The translations under genes and the position numbers were made by a program. 64,000 bases of DNA, from NCBI GenBank assembly GCA_029721435.1, contig CM056576.1, positions 114,742,666 through 114,806,665 on the forward strand. Direction: 5' to 3'. The notes beneath the pieces were generated by a model. That model saw only the letters and a list, made by a program, of their open reading frames with translations, did no database searches and had not been told where the DNA came from. The stretch is from Gymnothorax reevesii. Its lineage: Eukaryota > Chordata > Actinopteri > Anguilliformes > Muraenidae. The stretch's first letter is position 1. Every line of letters begins with the position of its first letter. Positions 1-11,100 of the stretch are shown piece after piece.

Positions 1-349
1 TTTTGCTATTTCAATGGTAAATTCTCATGAAGATTTTCTTATGTTTGCTGCCCATTTTCTCTACCAATATCATGAAAATAAACTGAAATACAATGTAATT
101 CTAAATGCTGTGAGTGTCTTTTCTGAGTTGAGCCACATTTTTCCTCTTTATGAAGCTTAAATCTTGAATTATAAAGCATTAAATTGGGTAACCCATAAAT
201 TGCCAAATTTGGCTTCTGCGCAAAGGGGTTAAGAGCGTAGATATTTCCCATTTGTGATTGACCTTCCCATCACGTCTTCAATTATACGGGGGACTTGGAA
301 TATTATTTACAGCGGTCAATTTGTATTATAATACAGCTTATTCTTTATA
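1..349. other. Intergenic sequence, nothing recognised
   Basis: AT-rich sequence up to the TA dinucleotide (348-349) that forms the left target site of the first Tc1-like element. I see no convincing exon, splice pair or repeat terminus here. Confidence 0.5.
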
Positions 350-678
350 CAACCCCGATTCCGAAATAGTTGGGACAAAGTGAAAATTGTGAATAAAATC
401 AAAACGCAATGCCTTTCAAATCACACCAGCCAGTATTTTATTCACAATAGAACAGAGATAACATTGCAAATGTTAAAACTGAGAAACTTTACAATTTTAT
501 CCACAAAATGAGTTCATTTCAAATTTGCTGGCCGCTAGAGGTCTCAAAAAAGTTGGGACAGGGGCATGTTTATCATGGTATAGCATCCTCTCATCTTTTT
601 AACACAGAGCGGAGATGTTTGGGCATTGAGGAGACAAGTTTCTTGAGTCCATTGGAATTTGACCCCACTCTTGTTTAA

Positions 679-1410
679 CCCATTAAGACCTGATGCATCG
701 TCTGCGTGGCACTCGCTTTAAAAACGGAAGGTACATGAAAATCATGTATAATTTTTTAAGAAATGTGAATGAAGTGCATCATGAGGTTGTGATGGTTCTG
801 CCTCATGTGTGCTCTTTTGTCATTGTGCTTATTACTTTTATATTTCTGCTGCTGCCTTTCCTCCCGTGCCTCACTCTCAATTTATTCATCAGCTTTCATT
901 TCTGCCATCTGCAGATTGATTCACTCTTGCCCAAACTCCTGTGATGTCGCGTGGCAGCCTTCAGCATGCCTGAGTCTCGTTGTCCAATCACATTTCCACA
1001 TCCGGAATCGGCTGTGGTATTTAATTCATTGCTTCCACCTATGCTTAATTCTGGGTCTCGCGAAACTCTGAGTGAATGCGTTCTCTGATAGGATAATTAC
1101 TAACCTGTACTAACCAGCACTTATTTGAGGGTGATTGTAAATATTCTGTCACGTAGTATTAACCTTAATAAACTCATTAGCGAGTGCGAGTGTTTCTTGC
1201 TTTTGTAACTTCTTCCTTAGCTTTCCCTAATTAACAGCATTTAAAGCTGTGCTTTCCTTGCTTCTCTCATGGTGCTTTTATACTCGTCACATTTAGATTT
1301 CCTCAATCTAAACGTCTAGTTTGATTAATTGTCTCAGCGTCTTGTCTCGAGTCATTATTGTTAACCCGGTCCTTGTGAATTTGTTTATTAATCCCATGTG
1401 TTTCTGTTTC
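679..1410. other. Foreign 0.73-kb segment inside Tc1 copy 1
   Basis: Compared with the second Tc1 copy, the match stops at about 678 (after CTTGTTTAA) and resumes at about 1411 (CGCTGATAACAGGAGGGG). The second copy has about 350 bp of Tc1 sequence between the equivalent points, so this is a replacement or an insertion plus deletion. The segment has no terminal repeats that I can see and no credible coding region; short frames here are unsupported. Confidence 0.45.
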
Positions 1411-1507
1411 CGCTGATAACAGGAGGGGTGGTCTTTCTCCTCTTTAGCCCGGAGGACACGACGCCCATGATTTCCAACAAGAATGTCAAATTTGGTCTCG
1501 TCTGACC

Positions 1508-2112
1508 CAAAGACTGTATAAAAAGATGGATGCAGCACTCTGATCTGAAAAAAGAAGCCCATGCGGAAGTACGGTAAAATGGCGTTCTATTTAATGGCCA
1601 GCAGATGGCAACATCGGTGGTTGCAGAGAGAAGTTCAATGCTATAGACGTCTATCAGACAAGTGTTTGCACTAACATGGCAATAACCCCCTGCCGCCTCA
1701 ATTTTATGCGTCCGTACAGACGTACGTATTGACGGACGGAGCCCAATGCTATAAAAATGACCCTACTTTCCCACCTGATTTTTCATTTAAAGAATAATTT
1801 TTACTTATGGTAGCTATAGCAAGTTTCAAGTCTCCTTCGATATATCATGATGTTCGTTTTTGTAAATTATGGTCCCATTTAGACTGGAATAAAGGATAAA
1901 GCCAGAATTTGCCTCGTCCGATACGGTCAGATCCACCTCTCACGTCCCTCCCCGGATCTTGATTCTTGCTCGCGTCCAATAGAAATCACATTTGGTTTCA
2001 AAATGACAACATGGCGCAATTCAAATTGCCAAAATCGAGGCATCCTTTATGGTATGCTGAAACCAATGGGTGATGTCACAGTTGCTCCATCCATCTTCTT
2101 ATACAATTTATG
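1508..2112 (+). mobile_element. hAT-like MITE, 605 bp, with 8-bp target duplication
   Basis: Left end CAAAGACTGTATAAAAAGAT and right end (read inverted) CATAAATTGTATAAGAAGAT form imperfect terminal inverted repeats. The insertion is flanked by the direct repeat GTCTGACC (1500-1507 and 2113-2120), a motif belonging to the interrupted Tc1 transposase. Eight-base duplications are typical of hAT elements. The interior has no open reading frame of interest. The same terminal family occurs at 36395-38004 and at the ends of the 4.9-kb element at 41566-46465. Assignment to hAT is inferred from target-site length and the CA-starting terminus. Confidence 0.7.
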
Positions 2113-2960
2113 GTCTGACCGCAGGACACTTTGCCACTTTGCTACAGTCCATTTTAAATGAGCCTTGGCCCACAGAACACAGCGGAAATTCTGGATCATG
2201 CGCAACAATGGCTTCTTTTTTGCATGATAGAGTTTTAGGTGGCATCTGCGGATGACAAGGTCGACTTTGTTTACATACAGTGGTTTCTTGAGTATTTCTG
2301 GGCCCATTTTTTAATGTTAATGACAGAATCATGCCGGTGAGTGATGCAGTGGTGTCTGAGGGCCAGAAGATCACGGGCATTCAGTAAAGGTCTTCAGCCT
2401 TGTCCCTGCAGATATTTTTCCATTTTCTCTGAATCTTTTGATGATGTTATGCACTGTTCAAAACCTTTGCAATTTGACGTTGAGGAACTTTGTTTTTAAA
2501 GTATTCCACAATTTTTTTATGCAACCCTTCACAGGTTGGAGAGCCTCTGGCCATCTTCTGAGAGACTCAGCCTCTCCAAGACGTCCCTTTTATAGCCAAT
2601 CATGTTTCACACCTGATGACAGTTAACTTAATTACAAGCTAAATGTTCTTTCAGCTGATTTTCTTATAAGTTAATTGCTTTTTCAGGCCTTTTTGCCTGT
2701 GTCCCAACTTTTTAGAGACCTGTTGCAGCCAGAAAATGTGAAATAAGCTCATTATGTGGATAAAAATGTAAAAATTTCTCAGTGTCAACAATTGAAATAT
2801 TATCTTTGTTCCATTGTAAATAACATATTGGCTCATGTGATCTGAAAGTCATTGCATTTTGATTTTATTCACAATTTACACTTCGTCCCAACTATTTTCA
2901 GAATTGGAGTTGTACAAATTAGGCCTACTTTGAATTGAATTTGCAAAACTAAACTTTTAT

Positions 2961-3126
2961 TACCTTCGCCAGCGACTTAGCTGACGAAGGTAATGTTTTG
3001 ATCCCCGTGTATTTATTACCTTCGCCAGCGACTTCGCTGACACGAAGGTAATGTTTTGATCCCCGTGTATTTATTACCTTCGCCAGCGACTTCGCTGACG
3101 AAGGTAATGTTTTGATCTCCGTGTAT
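2961..3126. repeat. Tandem hairpin head of the 3-5 kb array
   Basis: Three tandem copies of a unit of about 55 bp. Each contains an inverted repeat: ACCTTCGCCAGCGACTT folds against CTGACGAAGGT. The second copy has CGCTGACACGAAGG in place of CGCTGACGAAGG. The hairpins directly precede the TCTG microsatellite and the repeat body. Confidence 0.75.
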
Positions 3127-3266
3127 TTATTTGTTTGTGTGTCTGTCTGTCTGTCTGTGTGTATGTGTATCGAATAACTCAAAAAGTACCAAACGGAATT
3201 TCATAAAATTTGGTGGGTTGATTTGGCATGACCTGAGGATCAATTGATTAGATTTTGGGAGTGATC

Positions 3267-5129
3267 GGGTCAAAGGTCAAGGTCAAGGCCACGAAAAGGT
3301 CAAAACCGACTTTCGGCCATATCTCGGTCAATTTTTATCCGATCGGCATGAAACCAACGCCAGTGGCGAGGGATTCAGTGGCGTCTGCGAAGGTATGCGC
3401 TCTACCGAGTGCCCGTTCTAGTTTGTTTGTGTGTCTGTCTGTCTGTCTGTGTGTATGTGTATCGAATAACTCAAAAAGGACCAAACAGAATTTCATAAAA
3501 TTTAATGGGTTGATTTGGCATGACCTGAGGATCAATCGATTAGATTTTGGGAGTGATCGGGTCAAAGGTCAAGGTCAAGGCCACGAAAAGGTCAAAACCG
3601 ACTTTCGGCCATATCTCGGTCAATTTTTATCCGATCGGCATGAAACCAACGCCAAAATGTGCAGAATTATATACCCGATCCTGTGATGTGAAACACGGTA
3701 CAATGGGGTCAATACCCTTCTTAGCGGTTGGGGGTCAAAGGTCAGGGGGGTCATTACCTTTCGAACTTAAAGGCGTATTGATGTAAAAAAAAAAATATCG
3801 TACTCTTGTCATTCATCGATCATTTAAAAAAAAAAAAATTGGTCCTCAGAGTTATGTGGCGAGGGATTCAGTGGCGTCGGCGAAGGTATGCGCTCTACCG
3901 AGTGCCAGTTCTAGTTTGTTTGCGTGTCTGTCTGTCTGTGTGTATGTGTATCGAATAACTCAAAAAGTACCAAATGGAATTTCATAAAATTTAGTGGGTT
4001 GATTTGGCATGACCTGAGGATCAATCGATTAGATTTTGGTAGTGATCGGGTCAAAGGTCAAGGTCAAGGCCACGAAAAGGTCAAAACCGACTTTCGGCCA
4101 TATCTCGGTCAATTTCTATCCGATTGGCATGAAACCAACACCAGTGGCGAGGGATTCAGTGGCGTCGGCGAAGGTATGCGCTCTACCGAGTGCCCGTTCT
4201 AGTTTGTTTGTGTGTCTGTCTGTCTGTCTGTGTGTATGTGTATCGAATAACTCAAAAAGGACCTAACGGAATTTCATAAAATTTTGTGGGTTGATTTGGC
4301 ATGACCTGAGGATCAATCGATTAGATTTTGGGAGTGATCGGGTCAAAGGTCAAGGTCAAGGCCACGAAAAGGTCAAAACCGACTTTCGGCCATGTCTCGG
4401 TCAATTTTTATCCGATCGGCATGAAACCAACGCCAAAATGTGCAGAATTATATACCCGATCCTGTGATGTGAAACACGGTACAATGGGGTCAATACCCTT
4501 CTTAGCGGTTGGGGGTCAAAGGTCAGGGGGGTCATTACCTTTCGAACTTAAAGGCGTATTGATGTAAAAAAAAAAATATCGTACTCTTGTCATTCATCGA
4601 TCATTTAAAAAAAAAAAAATTGGTCCTCAGAGTTATGTGGCGAGGGATTCAGTGGCGTCGGCGAAGGTATGCGCTCTACCGAGTGCCCGTTCTAGTTTGT
4701 TTGTGTGTCTGTCTGTCTGTGTGTATGTGTATCGAATAACTCAAAAAGGACCAAACGGAATTTCATAAAATTTGGTGGGTTGATTTGGCATGACCTGAGG
4801 ATCAATCGATTAGATTTTGGGAGTGATCGGGTCAAAGGTCAAGGTCAAGGCCACGAAAAGGTCAAAACCGACTTTCGGCCATATCTCGGTCAATTTTTAT
4901 CCGATTGGCATGAAACCAACGCCAGTGGTGAGGGATTCAGTGGCGTCGGCGAAGGTATGCGCTCTACCGAGTGCCCGTTCTAGTTTGTTTGTGTGTCTGT
5001 CTGTCTGTGTGTATGTGTATCGAATAACTCAAAAAGTATCAAACGGAATTTCATAAAATTTGGTGGGTTGATTTGGCATGACCTGAGGATCAATCGATTA
5101 GATTTTGGGAGTGATCGGGTCAAAGGTCA
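3267..5129 (+). promoter_or_regulatory. Repeated DR1-type nuclear-receptor half-site motifs
   Basis: The motif GGGTCAAAGGTCA occurs at 3267-3279 and at the equivalent place in each of the five following subunits (about 3559, 4048, 4340, 4829, 5117). It is two AGGTCA-type half-sites separated by one base (DR1), immediately followed by another half-site (AAGGTCAAGG). A second DR1 in GGGGGTCAAAGGTCAGGGGG occurs at 3732 and about 4513. DR1 elements are bound by RXR heterodimers and HNF4 in vertebrates. That these copies bind anything is inference from motif match alone. Confidence 0.4.
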
Positions 5130-5376
5130 AGGTCAAGGCCACGAAAAGGTCAAAACCGACTTTTGGCCATATCTCGGTCAATTTTTATCCGATTGGCATG
5201 AAACCAACGCCAGTGGCGAGGGATTCAGTGGCGTCGGCGAAGGTATGCGCTCTACAGAGTGCCCGTTCTAGTTTCATTTTGATTTAATCTTCTGCTTCGT
5301 CTGTGTATGTGTAAATAAATCTATGCCAAATCTATGCCATGTCCCAGTTCGAATTTCCTTAAAATTTATTTGTATA

Positions 5377-6620
5377 TTAGTAAAGTTTTAATGTCAATAC
5401 CGGTAATGTTCCCCTGTTTGAAAAAAACATTCTGTTCATTGTGTTGTTAATGTCTCTTTCGTACCTCTCTTCTACAAAGACTGTGATATTCTGTTTTTTT
5501 ATCTTGAGGCGGTGATTGGGCATTCTGTACCCTTTTACATCTTGCTTGTTTCTCCATATATTCATCTTCCCGAGAACAAGCCGGCTAATGTTCCTTAGGC
5601 TGTGGGTCCCCCTCGTCACCTTTAACTGAGAAAATGGGTGGATCTCCTTTAACCTAGGAGAGATAGGGGTGGGAAAGTAGGTCACGCACAGCCCATCAAT
5701 AAATGCTACTGGTCTTGTCCTCAGGTGTTCAAACGAATGAATGAAAGACTCGTAAGACCATGTGTTTCCATCAAACACTAATTTCCCTTTTTGGTAGTAG
5801 AGATAGAGTTTGCTGTTTAATTATAAGCCCTGCAATTTAATTATGTTTTTGCACCATCACACTGAGGCTTTCCTGTGAGACATTGCTGATTTCTGGATCT
5901 TCTACTTGTGGGCTTAATGCACTAGCGCCCCCCTGAGAGCTTCTGTGGTTACCGCCAGCTGTACTCTGTGGTGGGGACCTCCTTATAGCACCCAACTGAG
6001 TGGAGTCGATAGCGGAACGGGGCATGGTGGGTACGGCACCCAGCTGAATAAATTCAATGGCAGAAGTGTCAATGAATGTAGGCTCATAAAAGGCATTCAT
6101 GGCATCCCCATGTGGCTGAGGCTCACCATTGCTTTGGAGTACTTTATTTTTGGCATCTGCTGCTGCATTTTGTGCAGCCAACTCCACCTCTGTCATTTTT
6201 GACTTTAATTTAGTTTCCTCCAGCTTTAAGGAATGAATGTTTAGCTGCTTCTAAAGTTTTAGAGGAAGAAGATGATTTTGATGAAGACTTTAATAATTTA
6301 GATGACTTGGACCTCCTTGAAACATTGAATATACTGGTTTTTGGTTCCACTTGTTATTGATTGTTTTGTTTGTTTTTCCGTGTTTCAACCTCCTTTTGAA
6401 AGTAAATGAAATTCATCATCCTGGGCTCATACTATTCTATATATTCATTTTCCTTTTCCTCGTCAGATGAAAACACTTGCACAGATGGATGCACCATTTT
6501 AAATTCATCAAAAGCATGGTTAAACATTTCCACATATTTATTAACACGGTCCATTGTAAGTTTTGCCCTGCTGGTTCCAATTTGTGATTTTGAATGCTCC
6601 TCTGCCACAGCAGCAGTTTA
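5377..6620 (-). pseudogene. Retrotransposon gag-like remnant (BEL/Pao-like)
   Basis: Minus-strand frames spell decayed pieces of a retroelement structural polyprotein. An upstream piece (about 6600-6220) has the phrase EPRMMNF and a Ser/Lys-rich stretch. A 119-codon piece (6196-5837) is Ala/Gln-rich (VELAAQNAAADAK). A downstream piece (5778-5377) starts with FDGNTWSYESFIHSFEHL, resembling the FSG-x-Y-x-x-FI-x-x-FE motif of BEL/Pao gag proteins. Stops and frame changes separate the pieces, so no intact protein is made. No LTRs were found. A 320-bp part is duplicated at 9157-9475. The alternative is a Gypsy gag; the exact superfamily is uncertain. Confidence 0.5.
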
Positions 6621-7726
6621 AAATTTTTGGGACCCTTTGTTAGCCATTTTGTTTTTAGTTGTATGATTTATATTTATTTTAGTTGGTTTTTGTTGTCATT
6701 GGTTTTGATAACTTTCATTTTCCTTTTTTTGCAGAAATGTCCTTTCAACATTTAAACACCACTGGTATGAAGACAACGTTTGAACAATGTAGTACAGGCC
6801 TTTCCATGATGTTGCAAGCAACAGCGCGCTCAGAGTTATTCCCACAGTCCACGTCAGCGCTTCATTCATTCGTTAGATTAGCACAGCGTGTTTTTCTCAG
6901 CCTTTTACCAGTTGTATTCCTTTAAACATGAACCAACATCCGTATTTCCCTCACAGTCGCGCTCTCTGAGTTGCATTTAGACAGACACGCTTTGCTGATA
7001 TTTATACCATAGTCTGGGTGAATACTTTTTTCTGATTGGCTGGCAGGTATGCGTTGAAACCGTGAAACCGCACAGGTAGTTCGGCTATGGTAGTTTCACC
7101 GTTTGAAATCCCACAAGCCAACCTGCAACCATAGCAACATTATTTAGCTGGGTGTATCAGAAACTGAGCTACTCATTTATCTCCAGTGAATTTGGTGGCA
7201 TCATATAAGTCGCATCCTGCAGGACGGCTAACAATAGGTACTCAAGCGATAATGATCATAAATTTCATAGCAGCAAAGTAATCAGGCTTTATTCATTAAA
7301 CAGTAATAATTGTGTACGGTTAAAAAGGAAGCTAACATGTCCACTTCATGTATAAGCAACTGCTGACTGTTTGCTAGCTATGTGCTATGTGAACAGACTG
7401 AGTTCAGCTCGCTGGCTCTAGGGAAACTGTCATAAGTTCATTGTAATTGTGGGTAGCAAGTTAGCTGCAATCTGCATAATCGCGCATAAAGTTGGGTTAT
7501 GCATAATCTCCGTGTCAGCTGGAATCCGTTACAAATTATCAGCTGGTAAACGGTAGCCAGCGCAAAAAAATATTTCTCCACTAAGATAGCTGGTTCAATT
7601 TAGCTTGGCCTATAGTATTGGGTATAAGACGGCACGGTGCCTGTTTAGGCCTAATAATTACCTGCTCGTTTTTTTTTTTCTGAATGCTGTGATTTGATAT
7701 CGCTGGCAAATGACCATGGTATAAGC
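6621..7726. other. No gene recognised; possible non-autonomous repeat body
   Basis: About 1.1 kb without a credible exon. The section from about 7000 to 7726 leads straight into the palindrome at 7727 and may be part of the same non-autonomous element, but I could not place its outer ends. Confidence 0.35.
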
Positions 7727-7850
7727 GGGATAAACCACGAGTAGGTGCGTATTACACGGTTTTAAGGCACTCCGCTTCGCGTCGGATGGTTATTCGCCTT
7801 CGCGCCGTGCCTTAAAACCGTGTAATGCACACCTACTAGTTGATTATCCC
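7727..7850. repeat. Large palindrome (about 44-bp arms)
   Basis: The left arm (7727-7770, starting GGGATAAACCACGAGTAGG and ending TTTTAAGGCAC) pairs with the right arm (7807-7850, GTGCCTTAAAACCGTG to TTATCCC) around a loop of about 36 bp. Only a few mismatches are present, so transcribed RNA would form a long stem. This looks like a foldback repeat. No gene is implied. Confidence 0.75.
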
Positions 7851-9156
7851 TTACTTGCAGCGCGGCAAGTTTTATTTCCCGAACATTCCATCCATACATA
7901 GTGCGCGAGGGCACTTCCATAATATGTTCAATGAAATAGTTGCAGAAAAGCCCATTCATTCAATGCTTTATTTGCACTGCGCATCATTTGTTCATTGAGG
8001 GTGTTTAACTCACGACCTTCCATTCATGCGCTGGTTGATTTTCAGTCGCGTCTTCCCTTCCAACAGGGGCAACAGGGGCGTTATCGTTCCGCCTTTGATG
8101 CAAATCCTGTTCGACACTTTGCTTGAAGTTTTTCGACTTTGAAATGACTAGTCCAAGCCGTAGTATTTTAGTCACCTGAGGTTAGGTGGGGAGTTGCCGA
8201 CGAACGTTCCATAAAGCAAGAGCTGAGATTTGTAAACGAACAAAAATTGTTTATTTAACAGAAACTCTGGTTGACTTTTCCACAAGATGAAATCAAGTAA
8301 ATGCACTACAATACAGTGCGGTACATACAAGGTAGTTGCGCTACCGTGCGCTACATACGATACTTATAATGTGGTCGAAAAACTGTTGCTTCTCCTCATA
8401 ACAAGAACCAGCATATTCTGACGGAATTTAATGGACTCCCCATTTCTGCATTGGAGGTGTGTTACCTTCGTCACATGCTGTCATATTCCCCCGATGTTTC
8501 AAATTCGGAGAAGCTCCGGGTCACTTCCCGAGCATCGAGAGCCATCCCCGATGTTTCACGGGCATTGTTCGGGGGACATTCCCAGAAGCTTTGTGACCAT
8601 AGCCAAAGCATCAGTGAACGTTCACCGGAACATCCCTGATGCCTAATAAGTGCAATTTCCAATGCGACCACTCCGGTTTTTTTTTTTGTTTTTTTTTTTG
8701 TTTTTTTGCAAAAACATCGGGAGCCATTGGGAGAAAATTTGTCTATTTCCACATCGCCGATGAGTTTTCCCCAGTGGGACTAAGGCATAAACCATGAGGA
8801 CTGATGGGGCCACATGTGGTTACAAACTAGGAGATGGTTAGAGATGATAAATGACGTAAGAAGGAGCATTTACATATTATATTTGGGCTTATTCAAAGAA
8901 TTGTATGCGCTTACTTTTTTCACTTCTCTGCGAAAAAAAAAGGGGGGGGGGGGGGGCACGCGCCCCTGTGCGCCCCCCTTGGATCTGTCACTGGTAAGGA
9001 TCAAATTAATGAGAAAGTAAGCAATGTCTTTATCAGTAGAAACAAAAAATTACAGAAATAACATATTTTAGATTCGGGCAGTAGTTTACAAAAGTGGATT
9101 CATTCATAAATTTACCAATTAATATACATGGTTTGGATCTGAATCTTGTCATCCAT
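7851..9156. other. No gene recognised; includes G15 run at 8942-8956
   Basis: The stretch has several CpGs. Short phrases such as CCCGATGTTTCA recur three to four times between 8480 and 8560, giving accidental frames. An A9 run followed by 15 consecutive G bases (8942-8956) is flanked by CACGCGCCCC-type sequence. No splice-consistent coding region is visible. Confidence 0.4.
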
Positions 9157-9475
9157 CTCCATATATTCATCTTCCCGAGAACAAGCCGGCTAATACTCCT
9201 TAGGCTGTGGGTCCCCCTCGTCACCTTTAACTGAGAAAATGGGTGGATCTCCTTTAACCTAGGAGAGATAGGGGTGGGAAAGTAGGTCACGCACAGCCCA
9301 TCAATAAATGCTACTGGTCTTGTCCTCAGGTGTTCAAACGAATGAATGAAAGACTCGTAAGACCATGTGTTTCCATCAAACACTAATTTCCCTTTTTGGT
9401 AGTAGAGATAGAGTTTGCTGTTTAATTATAAGCCCTGCAATTTAATTATGTTTTTGCACCATCACACTGAGGCTT
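9157..9475 (-). repeat. Duplicated 320-bp gag-like fragment
   Basis: This segment is nearly identical to 5544-5880: the minus-strand phrases FDGNTWSYESFIHSFEHL and FPTPISPRLKEIHPFSQL occur in both. The match begins at TCTCCATATATTCATC and ends inside GAGGCTTTC, after which the flanks differ completely. It is either a second decayed copy of the same retroelement or a segmental duplication within the window. Confidence 0.7.
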
Positions 9476-9992
9476 TCAGTCCAGGAGCTGACCCCACTTT
9501 ATTCATATGGAAAAGGGCCCAAGGTTAGAAGGTGTTTTCTAGAACAAAACAACCCGGAGAATCAGAATCTGGTTGTCTTACAAGCTGCATATGGTACGTT
9601 TTCATGCTGTAAGCCTGTTTTTGCAGATTTTCGAGTTCAAATTCGGGCCTAAAATTTTGGGGTAGATGAAATTCAAAAGCTCATAACTTTCTTATTTTAT
9701 GTTGCATGGGGTTGCATGACCCCTCACAATGTCTGTCTTGAGATTCTCTAATTAATGGAATTAATTTGATTTGCATATGCATATTAATGAGGTCACAGGA
9801 GGTCAAAAGGTTGCGAAAATTGACCGATGACCAAAATCTGCACATGGCGAAAAAGAAAAGTTACCAAATGTAGGAAATGCCTGCCATTTTGATTTTTCTA
9901 CCTGAATTTAACGGTAAGGTGGTTGTTTTACATAATGAAACTGGTTTCAGTGGTTTAAAACAAAATACACAGTGGAAAAAACAAACTGTTCC
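9476..9992. other. No feature recognised
   Basis: About 0.5 kb between the gag-like fragment and the Gypsy-like LTR start. No exon, inverted repeat or recognisable repeat terminus was seen. Confidence 0.35.
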
Positions 9993-11100
9993 TGTCATGG
10001 TTTTTGGAGGCTTGCGAGCTTTCTTTCTTTCTCTCGTCCGGGACGATATCGTTTTGCCAACAATCAAATTCTTTGGCCAGCTAGCATTAATTGTGGGCGG
10101 CGCCCAGACTCTATTTAAACCCAAGTTCCGCCTCGCCGACTTCGCTAGAGTGTCAGTGTTACTTTGCACTTTAGCCGGTAAGGTCTCTAGTTTGAGAATT
10201 GTGTGAGGAAATAGTTGCAAAGAGGAGAGTGCTCTTTCCTCTTAGCAAGGGAATCTTTCTCTCGTTATTCTTCTACGCGCAATCTGGTACCTTATCTTGT
10301 AATCTCAGTAGACAAGATTTTCGCTTTATTTTGTTTCAGTCCTGCTGGCTTTACTTCCTTTTGTTCCCGGACTAAGATCTTTGGCCGTTGGAAGCACGAG
10401 TCCCTCTCTCCCCCTTTTGGTCGGTTTTTCTCTTATTTTGCTGGACTTCTTTTAGTTTTGGCCGCTGCTTTTGTCGTCGCGAAACACCAGCCATCACAGT
10501 ACACTCTAGCCAACATGGAGACATCTGCGGTGGCTGAGACTAAAAGGGCTGTTACCAGCCAGCAAGATATGCTGTCTGGTTTTGGCGAAGGGCATTCCAG
10601 CCTGAGCAAATAACAAGCTGGTTTAGCTGAGAGACTCTGCCTTCAGGAGAATTCACTTCAGAAACAGGAGAGCATTCTGTTACGTTTGACCGAGAGTGTT
10701 AGATCCCTGTCTACACAAGTTTCACAAAGAGTTGCACAAGCATCGCCCATACACCTTCCCCAAGAACCGAAGTTACAATTGCCACAAAGATATAGCGGCA
10801 AGGCCGGAAAATGTAAGGATTTCATTGCCCAATGTGAGATATTTTTTAAGGCTTAGCCATCACGATTTGTTAATGAGGATTCTCGGATGGCATTTATACT
10901 ATCCCTGTTGGCTGGCACAGTACTCACTTGGGTCGGCCCACTTATCAGATCTAATTCACCGGTAGTAAGTTCTGTAGAGGGTCTTGTTAGGGAGATGGTG
11001 TCAGTATTTGAGATCAAGATGTCTGTGGTCAGGACGCAGCAACGCGTTTGATGCACCTTAAACAGGGCAAAGAAAGTGCCGCAAAGTTCTCTATCTTATT
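9993..11100 (+). pseudogene. Ty3/Gypsy-like LTR and gag remnant
   Basis: The sequence begins with TGTCATGGTTTTTGGAGGCT, an LTR-like start, and a related terminus lies inverted at 20050-20307. A gag start is likely at 10514 (METSAVAETKRAV). After a stop near 10610 the frame continues with LAERLCLQENSLQKQE, then LQLPQRYSGKAGKCKDFIAQ and AFILSLLAGTVLTW. That order is typical of teleost Gypsy gag (capsid region: RYSG, CKDF, I-L-L-L-x-G-x-x-x-x-W). In-frame stops occur near 10614, 10852 and 11049. No protease or polymerase follows, so the element is truncated. Confidence 0.7.

Larger units (their letters stand above)
350..2912 (-). mobile_element. Tc1-like transposon, copy 1, rearranged and interrupted
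   Basis: The element starts just after a TA (348-349) with CAACCCCGATTCCGAAATAG and ends with the inverted counterpart just before a TA (2913-2914), the Tc1/mariner target signature. Its ends carry long inverted repeats that match the copy at 58911-60484. The transposase strand is minus: fragments near 2150-2300 contain the stretch LKLYHAKKKP, and 1430-1500 contains [12 protein letters not shown], both characteristic of this fish Tc1 family. The coding region is broken by stops and by two foreign segments: 679-1410 replaces about 350 bp present in the other copy, and 1508-2112 is a separate MITE. The copy cannot encode a working transposase. Family assignment rests on remembered consensus features and on the second copy in this window. 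Confidence 0.85.
2957..5274 (+). repeat. Higher-order tandem repeat with 781-bp period
   Basis: A repeated block beginning near GTGATCGGGTCAAAGGTCAA recurs at about 3263, 3555, 4044, 4336, 4825 and 5113. Successive spacings are 292, 489, 292, 489 and 288 bp, so the array is a 781-bp higher-order unit made of a short and a long subunit, present about two and a half times. The long subunit adds a segment with poly(A) runs and ATCGTACTCTTG. Each subunit also has a CTGTCTGTCTG microsatellite and the phrase CGAATAACTCAAAAAG. Open frames of 60-143 codons recur at the same phase in every unit and reflect the repetition, not genes. Similarity between units is very high, suggesting recent amplification or conversion. 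Confidence 0.9.

Noticed and set aside
2957..5274. Regularly spaced direct repeats suggesting a CRISPR array
   Set aside because: Repeats are hundreds of bases long with no unique short spacers, and the genome is vertebrate.
3255..5287. Series of similar open frames of 60-143 codons in the 3-5 kb array
   Set aside because: They recur at the same phase because the DNA is repeated; they overlap on both strands, have no splice or poly(A) signals, and translate microsatellite.
10215..10613. 132-codon frame MQRGECSF... as an independent gene
   Set aside because: It runs from an LTR-like leader into the start of the Gypsy gag (METSAVAETK) and ends at a stop inside gag; it is a retroelement leader read-through.
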